A stretch of DNA of 64,000 nt, from NCBI GenBank assembly GCA_020161655.1, contig JAIUPC010000012.1:186001-250000 (forward strand), read 5' to 3'. This document shows positions 20,216 through 27,757 of this stretch, in pieces. The notes under the pieces were generated by a model that worked only from the letters and a program-made list of their open reading frames with translations, had not been told where the DNA came from and ran no database searches. Both the position numbers and the translations under genes were made by a program. Within the stretch, counting starts at the first letter, position 1. Each line of letters opens with the position of its first letter. Source of the DNA: Pseudomonadota bacterium (GTDB lineage Bacteria > Pseudomonadota > Alphaproteobacteria > Rhodobacterales > Rhodobacteraceae).

Positions 20216-21085
20216 ATGTCGCGCTTCACCGCGCTCTTGATCGGTCTTCTCTGGTTTCCCCCCCTCCTTCATGCCGAGGAATTTCCCGCGCCGTCGGACC
20301 CCTATGTGACTGACATCGCCGACCTCCTGCCAGAGCAGGCCGAAATCCGGCTGAGATCAAAACTTGCGGCGCTGAGAAGCGATACCGGCATCGAGGCGAC
20401 GGTGGTCACGATCCCGACCCGCAGCGTCTACACGCCGCAGGCGCCCTCGCTCGAAGCCTTCGCCACCGGGCTCTTCAACACCTGGGGCATCGGCCACTCG
20501 GCGCGCAACGACGGCATCCTGCTCCTGGTCGTTCCCGAGGACGAGGAGACCCGGCTTGAGCTTGGCGCCGGCTACAACCAGGGATATGACGTCCTGGCGC
20601 AGGACATCGTCAGCCGCTGGCTGGTGCCGGCCTTCCGCGAGGAGGACTATTCCGACGGGATCGAAGCCGGGATGGACGCTGTCGTCGACCGGATCGCGCG
20701 GCGCCATGTCGCCCGGCTTCCACCCGAGGCGCTGCCTGACCGTCCGGGCAAGATGTGGGACAACCTCGGGGCCTGGGTCTTCGGCGCCTTGTTCTCCCTC
20801 GTCGCAGGGTTCGCCATCTTCGGGCGCCAGATCAGCGACCTTGCCGCCGGACTGAAGCGATGCCCCAAGTGCGGCTCCAGAACGCTCTCGCGGACACGGA
20901 CAACACTTGTTCATGCCGGCCCCGGCGTGCCGGGAACCTCGCGCATCGTCACCTCCTGCAGCACCTGCGGCAACCGCGACGAACGCGAGGAGCGGATCGG
21001 TGCCGTGCGGCGCGGCGGCAACGGCGGTGACGGCGGTTTCGGCGGGGGAAGGTCGTCCGGAGGCGGCGCCAGCGGGCGCTGGTAA
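20216..21085 (+). CDS. TPM domain protein (YgcG-like) with zinc ribbon
   Basis: A 289-residue envelope protein. The signal peptide (LLIGLLWFPPLLHA) precedes a TPM domain at about residues 25-150 (YVTDIADLLP, NDGILLLVVPEDEETRLELG). A membrane segment follows near residue 185-202, then a cytoplasm-facing or periplasmic zinc ribbon CPKCGS...CSTCGN, and the glycine-rich tail GGGRSSGGGASGRW typical of YgcG. ATG 20216 has GGAG 6 nt upstream and starts the signal peptide; an upstream ATG at 20174 does not. TPM proteins are linked to membrane protein turnover, but no activity can be assigned. Confidence 0.82.
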   Translation: MSRFTALLIGLLWFPPLLHAEEFPAPSDPYVTDIADLLPEQAEIRLRSKLAALRSDTGIEATVVTIPTRSVYTPQAPSLEAFATGLFNTWGIGHSARNDGILLLVVPEDEETRLELGAGYNQGYDVLAQDIVSRWLVPAFREEDYSDGIEAGMDAVVDRIARRHVARLPPEALPDRPGKMWDNLGAWVFGALFSLVAGFAIFGRQISDLAAGLKRCPKCGSRTLSRTRTTLVHAGPGVPGTSRIVTSCSTCGNRDEREERIGAVRRGGNGGDGGFGGGRSSGGGASGRW

Positions 21086-21102
21086 ATCCGCCGGCGAAAG
21101 GA

Positions 21103-21130
21103 AACGGGCCGCCCCGAGAAACGGCCCGTT
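21103..21130. terminator. Bidirectional terminator between TPM and OmpA-like genes
   Basis: AACGGGCCG and CGGCCCGTT form a 9-bp perfect stem with a 10-nt loop, 18 nt after the TPM stop and 23 nt from the stop of the convergent barrel gene. No T-run longer than two follows on either side. Confidence 0.6.
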
Positions 21131-21152
21131 CGACACGCGGTGGCCTTCTGGA

Positions 21153-21749
21153 TCAGAAGCGGAAGGCCACGCCGACAGTGGCAGTGGTCGCTTCAAGATC
21201 GGTGCCGAGATTGTCGAAATCGTCGAACTGGTTCTTCAGCACTTCGCCGTTGACCGACCATTGGTCATTGATCGCGTATTCCACGCCAAGACCGGCGAAC
21301 CAGCCGTTGTCCGAGCGGCTCACACCGGCGATATCCGCCTCGGCACGGGCGCCACCGGCGGTCGCGTAGACGAGGGTGCGGCCGAAGTCATAACCGCCGC
21401 GGAACTTCAGGCGGGCAATCGAGTCGATGTTGGTGCCGCCACCGAGGTCGATATCGGTCTTGTCCCAGTCGAGCCCGGCACCGACGACCCAGTTGCCGAA
21501 GTCCCAGTCATAGCCGCCACGGACACCGTAGCTGACATTGTTGTCGCCGGTCGCGCCGTATTCGCCATCGGCATAGCTGAGCTGGCCGCCGATGTAGCCG
21601 CCGGTCCAGTCATGGGACGGCGCGACCTGAACCACGGGCGCCAGCGGCGCGGGTTCGGTCACCGGGGCGTTCAGGCCGCCGGCGAAGGCGGGCGCGGCAA
21701 GGGCTGTACCAAAGGCCGTACCGAGGAGGATTTGCTTGTAGCTCTTCAT
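21153..21749 (-). CDS. OmpA-like outer membrane beta-barrel protein
   Basis: A 198-residue small barrel protein. The signal peptide MKSYKQILLGTAFGTALAAP is cleaved near AFA before GGLNAPV; a proline-rich linker leads to an eight-stranded barrel with repeated glycine/aromatic strands (GGYIGGQLSYADG, YGVRGGYDWDFG, WFAGLGVEYAIN). The chain ends GVAFRF, a C-terminal aromatic signal. It matches the Omp25/Omp31-type porin family. ATG 21749 has GGAG upstream, and the open frame before it is not protein-like. Confidence 0.85.
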   Translation of the reverse strand: MKSYKQILLGTAFGTALAAPAFAGGLNAPVTEPAPLAPVVQVAPSHDWTGGYIGGQLSYADGEYGATGDNNVSYGVRGGYDWDFGNWVVGAGLDWDKTDIDLGGGTNIDSIARLKFRGGYDFGRTLVYATAGGARAEADIAGVSRSDNGWFAGLGVEYAINDQWSVNGEVLKNQFDDFDNLGTDLEATTATVGVAFRF

Positions 21750-22027
21750 CTCTGTCTCCATTTGTTCCGTTTCGCTGGCCCGCCGGAATGCGCAGGGGGG
21801 CCTCCCGTCTCGTCCCTCGCGTGGCGTGCTCAGTGACAGGTAGAGGCTTGCCAATCGGTTCCAAGGCTTCTCACGGTCGCGTGAAGCCCTGTGCGGCCAT
21901 TGTGACGCCACGTTGCGAAACTCCGCCGGGTGACGCTGGGTACAACCGGCAGGACTCCGCCCTTGCCATCGCTCCCGCTAAGGTTATGAAAAGCGGAGGG
22001 GCGGTTCTGAAGAGCGGGAGACGGGAA

Positions 22028-22774
22028 ATGCAGATCGGAAATGCGGCGGCTCTTGTCACCGGCGGCGCCTCGGGTCTTGGTGCGGCAACGGCCACGATCT
22101 TTGCCGAGGCGGGGGCCGAAGTGACCATCGCCGACCGCGATGCCGAGACCGGGCGCGCCTTGGCAGACAGCATCGGCGCCCATTTCGTCGAGGTCGACGT
22201 GACGGACGAGGCTTCGGCCCAGGCCGCGGTCGACACGGCGGCGGGCGCCATGGGCGGGATCACTGTTCTGGTCAATTGCGCCGGTATCGCCATTGGTGAA
22301 AAGACCCTCGGCCGCGACGGCCCGCACCGGCTGGAAAGCTTCCGCCGCACCATCGACATCAATCTTGTCGGCACCTTCAACATGATGCGGCTTGCCGCCG
22401 AGGTCATGGCGAAGAACCCCGGCGAGGAAAAGGGCGTGATCGTCAACACCGCCTCGATCGCCGCCTTCGACGGGCAGAAGGGCCAGGCGGCCTATGCCGC
22501 CTCGAAAGGCGGCATCGTCGGGCTGACCCTGCCCGCCGCCCGCGATCTTGCTTCGTCAGGCATCCGCGTCTGCGCCATCGCCCCCGGCATCTTCGCCACG
22601 CCGATGCTGAAGGGCCTGCCCGCGGATGTGCAGGCGAGCCTTGCCGCCGAAGTGACCTACCCCAAACGCCTTGGCGATCCGGCGGAATTCGCGTCGCTCG
22701 CCTGCTTCATCGTCGAATGCGGCTATCTCAATGGCGAGGTGATCCGCCTCGACGGTGCGCTCAGGATGCGCTGA
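22028..22774 (+). CDS. Short-chain dehydrogenase, 3-hydroxyacyl-CoA dehydrogenase type
   Basis: A 248-residue classical SDR. The cofactor motif TGGASGLGAAT, the structural NCAG block (VLVNCAGIA), the catalytic serine in NTASIAAF and the YAASK active site are all present. Sequence style (NAAALVTGGASGLG, YLNGEVIRLDGALRMR) fits 3-hydroxy-2-methylbutyryl-CoA dehydrogenase/HSD10, active in branched-chain amino acid or fatty acid breakdown with NAD+. The stop overlaps the next ATG (TGATG), so the pair is cotranscribed. The exact acyl-CoA substrate is inferred. Confidence 0.85.
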   Translation: MQIGNAAALVTGGASGLGAATATIFAEAGAEVTIADRDAETGRALADSIGAHFVEVDVTDEASAQAAVDTAAGAMGGITVLVNCAGIAIGEKTLGRDGPHRLESFRRTIDINLVGTFNMMRLAAEVMAKNPGEEKGVIVNTASIAAFDGQKGQAAYAASKGGIVGLTLPAARDLASSGIRVCAIAPGIFATPMLKGLPADVQASLAAEVTYPKRLGDPAEFASLACFIVECGYLNGEVIRLDGALRMR

Positions 22775-23385
22775 TGTCGCGCCGGAACCGCGTGACGCCC
22801 GCGGGCCGGATCATCTCCGATCCGGCGAGGGGCATGTTCACCGGCAATCGTGGCATCCTTTGCGATGAGGGCGGCGCGCTTTGCCGGACGTCCCGGCACC
22901 GCGCCTGGATCTCATGCGTGCTGGAGTGGAAGGGCAACCGCCAGCCGCTGTCCTCCGCCCATCGCTGGACGCCGCTCTTCTTTCTCGATGAGGCCGTGTC
23001 TATGGCCGCCGGACACCGCCCTTGCGCCACATGCCGCCGAGAGGCCTACAACCGTTTTCGCATGGCATGGGCCGCGGCAAGCGGCGCTTTGCCTTCGGCC
23101 AAGGAGATGGACGCGGCGTTGCACCCCGCCCGCATGGTGCCGCGCCAGCGGATACAGGTCACGCATGAGGCGGAGATCGAGAGCCTGCCCGATGGGGCGT
23201 TTGTGCGCTGGAACGGCTCTCCGGCGCTGGTGCTTGGCGAAAGTCTCCGGTCCTGGACACCATCCGGCTATGGTGCAGCTGACGAGCGACCTGCCTCAGG
23301 CAAGGTGACAGTCCTCACCCCTGCCCCGATGGTCGCGGTCCTTGCTGCGGGCTACCGGCCTGTCCTGCACCAGTCAGCAGGCTAA
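22774..23385 (+). CDS. Conserved hypothetical protein with CxxCR motif
   Basis: A 203-residue protein translationally coupled to the SDR by a TGATG overlap. It begins MSRRNRVTPAGRIISDPARG and contains GNRGILCD, FFLDEAVSMAAGHRPCATCRREAYNRF (a C-x2-C pair) and WNGSPALVLG. I recall similar uncharacterised proteins in alphaproteobacteria but know no function. Metal binding by the cysteine pair is possible. No signal or membrane segment is seen. Confidence 0.72.
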   Translation: MSRRNRVTPAGRIISDPARGMFTGNRGILCDEGGALCRTSRHRAWISCVLEWKGNRQPLSSAHRWTPLFFLDEAVSMAAGHRPCATCRREAYNRFRMAWAAASGALPSAKEMDAALHPARMVPRQRIQVTHEAEIESLPDGAFVRWNGSPALVLGESLRSWTPSGYGAADERPASGKVTVLTPAPMVAVLAAGYRPVLHQSAG

Positions 23386-23420
23386 CCCCATCTCTCTCTA
23401 TCCAGCGCAACGTGGCCCCC

Positions 23421-23445
23421 GCCCGGTCGCCCAAAGCGACCGGGC
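23421..23445. terminator. Bidirectional terminator hairpin
   Basis: GCCCGGTCGC and GCGACCGGGC form a perfect 10-bp stem with a CCAAA loop in the 121-nt gap between the convergent hypothetical gene and the carnitine operon. No T-run follows. Confidence 0.6.
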
Positions 23446-23506
23446 CGCGCCGTCCCGCCCCCACGGGGCGGAGCGACCCTCTGTTTCGCCATGGGTTCGA
23501 GGCGCC

Positions 23507-24307
23507 CTACCGCCCCTTCCAGACCGGATCGCGCTTTTCGGCGAAGGCGCGTGCGCCCTCCAACTGGTCTTCCGACGAATAAAGCCGGTCGACCGTCGCC
23601 ATCTGCCGCTTGGTGATCCGGTTCAAGGCATCCTGAAACCGCATGTCCTCGGCCTCGCGCACCACTTCCTTGATCGCGGCATAGACAAGCGGCGGCCCGC
23701 TTTCCAGCAATCTCGCCAGATCCCAGGCCTTGCCCAGAAGCTCCGCCTGCGTCGTGATCTCCTTCACGATGCCCCAGCGGAACGCCTCCTCGGCATCGAA
23801 CCAGCGGCCCGTGAGCAGCAGATCCATCGCCACATGATAGGGAATGCGCTTCGGCAGCTTGATCGAGGCAGCATCGGCCACCGTCCCCGACCGGATCTCC
23901 GGCAGCGCGAAGGTCGCATTGTCGGAACAAAGGATCAGGTCCGCCGAGAGCGCCAGTTCCAGACCGCCGCCGCAGCAGATGCCGTTCACGGCGGCAATCA
24001 CCGGCTTGTTGAGGTTCGGAAGTTCCTGAAGACCGCCAAATCCGCCGACGCCGTAATCGCCATCGACCGCATCGCCATCCGCCGCCGCCTTCAGGTCCCA
24101 GCCGGGGCAGAAGAACTTCTCGCCCTCGGCCCTGAGGATGCAGACGCGCAGGCTGTCATCGTCGCGAAACTCGCGGAAGGTCAGCCCCATGATCCGGCTG
24201 GTCCTGAGGTCGATCGCATTGGCCTTCGGCCGGTCGAGCGTTACCTCCAGGATCGCGCCCTCGCGCCTTGTCCTGATCGGCCCCTCCGTCTTCATCTGCA
24301 TCGTCAT
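23507..24307 (-). CDS. caiD: Enoyl-CoA hydratase family protein, probable carnitinyl-CoA dehydratase
   Basis: A 266-residue crotonase-fold protein. The oxyanion-hole stretches FCPGWDLKAAADGD and NGICCGGGLELALSADL are clear, as is the acidic active-site segment LPEIRSGTVADA. The long FCPGWDLKA... insertion fits the carnitinyl-CoA dehydratase (CaiD) subgroup, which hydrates crotonobetainyl-CoA to carnitinyl-CoA. It is the last gene of the operon and overlaps the synthetase gene by 4 nt. The assignment leans on operon context. Confidence 0.8.
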   Translation of the reverse strand: MTMQMKTEGPIRTRREGAILEVTLDRPKANAIDLRTSRIMGLTFREFRDDDSLRVCILRAEGEKFFCPGWDLKAAADGDAVDGDYGVGGFGGLQELPNLNKPVIAAVNGICCGGGLELALSADLILCSDNATFALPEIRSGTVADAASIKLPKRIPYHVAMDLLLTGRWFDAEEAFRWGIVKEITTQAELLGKAWDLARLLESGPPLVYAAIKEVVREAEDMRFQDALNRITKRQMATVDRLYSSEDQLEGARAFAEKRDPVWKGR

Positions 24308-26304
24308 GTCCTCGCCTCCCGCACCAATGCGTCCACCGCCACCGCGCCCGATTGCCGGACGAGGATCGGGTTGATCTCGATCTCCTCAAGCCCCGGCCGG
24401 TCTAGCATCAGCTGACCGAGCCGCGCCGCGATCCCCGCAAGCGCCCCGACATCGGCCCTGGGCCTACCCCGGTAGCCATCGAGCAGCGGCCAGAGCCTGA
24501 GGCGCGCCAGCGCAGCCGTGATCTCAGGTTCCGTCACCGGCAGGACCAGCGTCACCGTATCGGCCAGAAGCTCCGCCGTCACGCCGCCGAAACCGAGCGT
24601 CAGCGTCACGCCATAGACAGGATCGCGCCTGAGGCCGAGCAGGATCTCCGCCACCGTGCCCGTCACCATCTCTTCCGCGAGATAGCCGGCAGCGCCGGGC
24701 ATTTCCGCCTCTTTGTCAAGCGTTTGCAGGCCAAGCCTCACCGCCCCTGCCTCGGTCTTGTGCGCAAAGCCGAGGCCCTTCAGCGCCAACGGCGGTGTCA
24801 GGTCGCTTGCCTTTCCCCGCAACTCGGCGAGCGTCGTGGCCGTGACCGAACGCGGCACAGCCACGCCGGCTTCGGCCAAGAGCGCCTTGCCCTCCGCCTC
24901 ACTCAGCATCCGCGTCTCGCGCATCGGCAGCGCAGCGACGGGGCGCCAATCCGGTTGACCGGGCGCGGTTTGCGCGGCCCGGATCGCGCCGAGTGCGGTT
25001 TCCAGACCCATCAGCGGCGCGATGCCCTCGTCGATCATGGCGATGGCGCGATCCTCGTCGAAATTCTCGGGCAGTGTGGCGACCGCGAAAGCCGGCTTGC
25101 CGGTTGTCCTCGCGGCAGAAACGATGGCATCAAGCGCAGGCTGAAAGGACGCAGGATCGCAACGATCCGGGCGCGGCGGGTCGATGATGTAGATGCCGGC
25201 GTCATAGCCCGACAGCATGGTGGTGAAGACATCCGTGGTGCGCGGCCCGTCGCCCCAGATGAAGGTGTGATAATCCAAGGGGTTGGCGATGGTCACGATC
25301 GGCCCGAGGATCTCCCCCAGCCGCTGGCGCTGGGCGTCGGAGGGCGGTGGGAAGTCGATGCCGAAAGGCTGCGCGAGGTCAGAGACCAGCCCGGCCTCGC
25401 CACCCGAACAGGAAAGCGAACAAAGCCGGGTTCCAAGCTTAGGCCCATGAACGTGGAATATCTTCAGCGTTTCAATGAGTTCCGGCAGGGTATTCACCTC
25501 TGCCACGCCGGCCTGCCTCAGGAAGGCCGATGACGCCACGCCCCCGCCCGCAAGCGAAGCGGTATGCGAGGCGGCGGCGGTGCGCGAGGCTTCGGTCTTG
25601 CCGGACTTCACGCAGACCACGCCCTTGCCGGCCATGCGCGCAGCCTCGGCCAGTGCGGCAAAGGCCGGCGCGTCGTCGATGCCCTCGACATACATGCCGA
25701 TGGCCGTCACCCGGTCGTCGGCCAGAAGCGCGCCGGCCAGTTCCGCGAGCCCGATCTGCGCGGCATTGCCGAGGCAGGCGACGTAAGCGACCGGCAGTGC
25801 GCGGGCCTGCATCGTCAGGTTGATGACGATGTTCGAGGACTGGCTCAAGAGCGCCACGCCCTTTTCGACGCGCCGCCCGCCATGCTGGTCGGGCCAGAGG
25901 AGCGCGCCGTCAAGATAGTTGATGGTGCCGTAACAGTTCGGCCCGAGGATCGGCATTTCGCCGGCTGCGGCAACAAGTTGGTCCTGCAACTCCGGCTCGC
26001 CCGCCTCCGTCCAGCCGGAAGCGAAACAGATGGCACCGCCAGCACCCATTGCGGCCAGTTCAGAAACCACCTCGACCGTGGCATGGCGGTTGACGCCGAT
26101 GAAGGTGGCATCCGGCGCGCCGGGCAGGTCGGCGAGCGAGGCGAAGGCCTTGAGGCCCCCGATGGTCGCCTTGGTCGGGTGGACCGGCCAGACCGGGCCC
26201 TGAAACCCCATCTTGCGGCACTGGGCGATGACGTTCTCAGCCCAGATCGACCCCATCACGGCGATGGAACGCGGGCGGAGAAGGCGCGAAAGGTCGCGGC
26301 TCAT
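24304..26304 (-). CDS. ADP-forming-type acyl-CoA synthetase (fused alpha-beta)
   Basis: A 666-residue single chain with the NDP-forming acyl-CoA ligase layout: CoA-binding Rossmann domain at about residues 1-130 (LLRPRSIAVMGSIW), succinyl-CoA ligase-like domains to about 435 (GVALLSQSSNIVINL, LSCSGGEAGLVSDLA) and an ATP-grasp domain from about 455 (SEAEGKALLAEAGVAVPRS, LKGLGFAHKTEAGAVRLGL). It would activate a carboxylate such as gamma-butyrobetaine or carnitine with CoA and ATP. Overlaps of 4 nt on both sides place it in the operon. Substrate is inferred from neighbours. Confidence 0.85.
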   Translation of the reverse strand: MSRDLSRLLRPRSIAVMGSIWAENVIAQCRKMGFQGPVWPVHPTKATIGGLKAFASLADLPGAPDATFIGVNRHATVEVVSELAAMGAGGAICFASGWTEAGEPELQDQLVAAAGEMPILGPNCYGTINYLDGALLWPDQHGGRRVEKGVALLSQSSNIVINLTMQARALPVAYVACLGNAAQIGLAELAGALLADDRVTAIGMYVEGIDDAPAFAALAEAARMAGKGVVCVKSGKTEASRTAAASHTASLAGGGVASSAFLRQAGVAEVNTLPELIETLKIFHVHGPKLGTRLCSLSCSGGEAGLVSDLAQPFGIDFPPPSDAQRQRLGEILGPIVTIANPLDYHTFIWGDGPRTTDVFTTMLSGYDAGIYIIDPPRPDRCDPASFQPALDAIVSAARTTGKPAFAVATLPENFDEDRAIAMIDEGIAPLMGLETALGAIRAAQTAPGQPDWRPVAALPMRETRMLSEAEGKALLAEAGVAVPRSVTATTLAELRGKASDLTPPLALKGLGFAHKTEAGAVRLGLQTLDKEAEMPGAAGYLAEEMVTGTVAEILLGLRRDPVYGVTLTLGFGGVTAELLADTVTLVLPVTEPEITAALARLRLWPLLDGYRGRPRADVGALAGIAARLGQLMLDRPGLEEIEINPILVRQSGAVAVDALVREART

Positions 26305-26603
26305 GGTGTTTCCTTCTTGCGGTCGGCATGGCCAAGGTCACGTTCCGGCCAGACATGGTCGCGAAGCCGCTGCTTCAGCACCTTGGCATCAGGGAAGCCG
26401 CCGTCCTTCACCCGCTCCCAGATCTCCTCTCCATCGACCGCAATGCGGAAGACACCGCCGGTTCCAGGCACCAGCGTTACTGAGGCGATGTCCTGGCCGA
26501 AGGTCGACAAAAGCTCCTGCGCCAGCCAGCCGGAACGCAGAAGCCAGTTGCATTGCGTGCAGTAAGTTATTGTGATCGACGGGTTTCTCAACTCACGCCC
26601 CAT
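26301..26603 (-). CDS. SelT/SelW/SelH family (Rdx) selenoprotein-like redox protein
   Basis: A 100-residue thioredoxin-fold protein of the Rdx family. ITITYCTQCNWLLRSGWLAQELL holds the CxxC redox pair (cysteine in place of selenocysteine), and the conserved VPGTGGVFRIAVDGEEIW block follows. The ATG at 26603 lies inside the end of the acyl-CoA dehydrogenase gene (11-nt overlap), and the stop overlaps the synthetase start by 4 nt. Longer open sequence upstream belongs to the overlapping gene. Function in vivo is unknown; a role in this catabolic operon is not explained. Confidence 0.85.
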   Translation of the reverse strand: MGRELRNPSITITYCTQCNWLLRSGWLAQELLSTFGQDIASVTLVPGTGGVFRIAVDGEEIWERVKDGGFPDAKVLKQRLRDHVWPERDLGHADRKKETP

Positions 26604-27756
26604 ATGGCCGCAGCAGTTCCCGGCTGATGATATGGCGCTGGATCTCGCTGGTGCCTTCCCAGATCCGCTCGACGCGCGCATCTCGCCAGATCCGTTCCAG
26701 CGGCAGTTCGTCCATCAGGCCCATGCCGCCATGAATCTGGATCGCCTCATCGGCGACCATCGCCAGAACCTCGGTGGCCTTCAGCTTGGCCATCGACATG
26801 TCGGCCTCGGTCACGGTGCCCTGGTCGTACTTCCAGGCGGCTTCCCGCGTCAAGAGTTCCGCCGCTTTAAGCTCCATCGCCATGTCTGCGAGTTTGAAGG
26901 ATATTCCCTGAAACTTGCCGATCTTCTGGCCGAACTGCTCCCGCTCTGCCGCGTAGGAGATCGCGTGGCCAAGCGCGCGTTCAGCGCGGCCGAGGCAGGT
27001 CGAGGCGACTTGCAACCGGGTGGCGCCGAGCCAGCTATTCGCCACCTCGAAGCCCTTGTGCGGCTCGCCGAGGATCTGGCGCTTGTTCACCCGGCAGTCG
27101 TCGAATTCGAGGACGGCATTGGTGTAGCCGCGATGGCTGACGTTCCGGTAGCCCTCGCGCACGTTGAAACCCTTGGCGCCCTTGTCGACGAAGAAGGCGG
27201 TGATCTTCTTCTTCGGGCCGCGCGGGGTCTGTTCCTCGCCTGTCGCCATGAAGGCGATGGTGAAGCCGGCGATGTCAGCATGGCTGATGAAGTGCTTGGT
27301 TCCGTTGAGAATCCAGTCGTCTCCATCCTGGCGCGCGCTGGCCTTCATGCCGCGCAGGTCGGACCCCGCGCCGGGTTCGGTCATCGCAAGGCAATCCCAG
27401 GTCTCGCCCCGGATGCAGGGGTAGAGGTACTGCTGCCGCTGCTCCTCATTCCCCGCCAGAAGGATGTTCGACGGTCGCGCGACGCAGGTCCAGTGGAGCG
27501 CATAGTTGGCGCGGCCAAGCTCCTTTTCGTAGAGGAGCCAAGAGAGCGTATCGAGACCGGCGCCGCCGACCTCCTCGGGCATGTTTGCCGCATAAAGACC
27601 GGCGGCCATCGCCTTGGCCTGCAGTTCTTTTATCAGGTCCATGGAAAGGTGGCCGGAGCGTTCAACTTCGGCCTCATGGGGGTAAAGCTCGGTCTCGACG
27701 AAGCTCCGCGTCGTCTCGACAATCATCCTTTGTTCGTCGGTCAGTCCGAAATCCAT
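26593..27756 (-). CDS. Acyl-CoA dehydrogenase, probable gamma-butyrobetainyl-CoA/crotonobetainyl-CoA enzyme
   Basis: A 387-residue FAD acyl-CoA dehydrogenase. The signature CLAMTEPGAGSDLRGM, the FAD/substrate block QIHGGMGLMDELPLERIWRD minus its ends, and the catalytic base Glu367 in WEGTSEIQRH are visible. Start MDFGLTDEQRM has GGAGGG upstream and lies 1 nt after the carnitine dehydrogenase stop. By context it should interconvert gamma-butyrobetainyl-CoA and crotonobetainyl-CoA as CaiA does, but the precise substrate is inferred. Confidence 0.88.
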   Translation of the reverse strand: MDFGLTDEQRMIVETTRSFVETELYPHEAEVERSGHLSMDLIKELQAKAMAAGLYAANMPEEVGGAGLDTLSWLLYEKELGRANYALHWTCVARPSNILLAGNEEQRQQYLYPCIRGETWDCLAMTEPGAGSDLRGMKASARQDGDDWILNGTKHFISHADIAGFTIAFMATGEEQTPRGPKKKITAFFVDKGAKGFNVREGYRNVSHRGYTNAVLEFDDCRVNKRQILGEPHKGFEVANSWLGATRLQVASTCLGRAERALGHAISYAAEREQFGQKIGKFQGISFKLADMAMELKAAELLTREAAWKYDQGTVTEADMSMAKLKATEVLAMVADEAIQIHGGMGLMDELPLERIWRDARVERIWEGTSEIQRHIISRELLRPYGA

Positions 27757-27757
27757 C

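Noticed and set aside
21899-21906. ATTGTGAC upstream of the SDR gene
   Set aside because: It matches only the left half of the 20-bp operator; the right half is absent.
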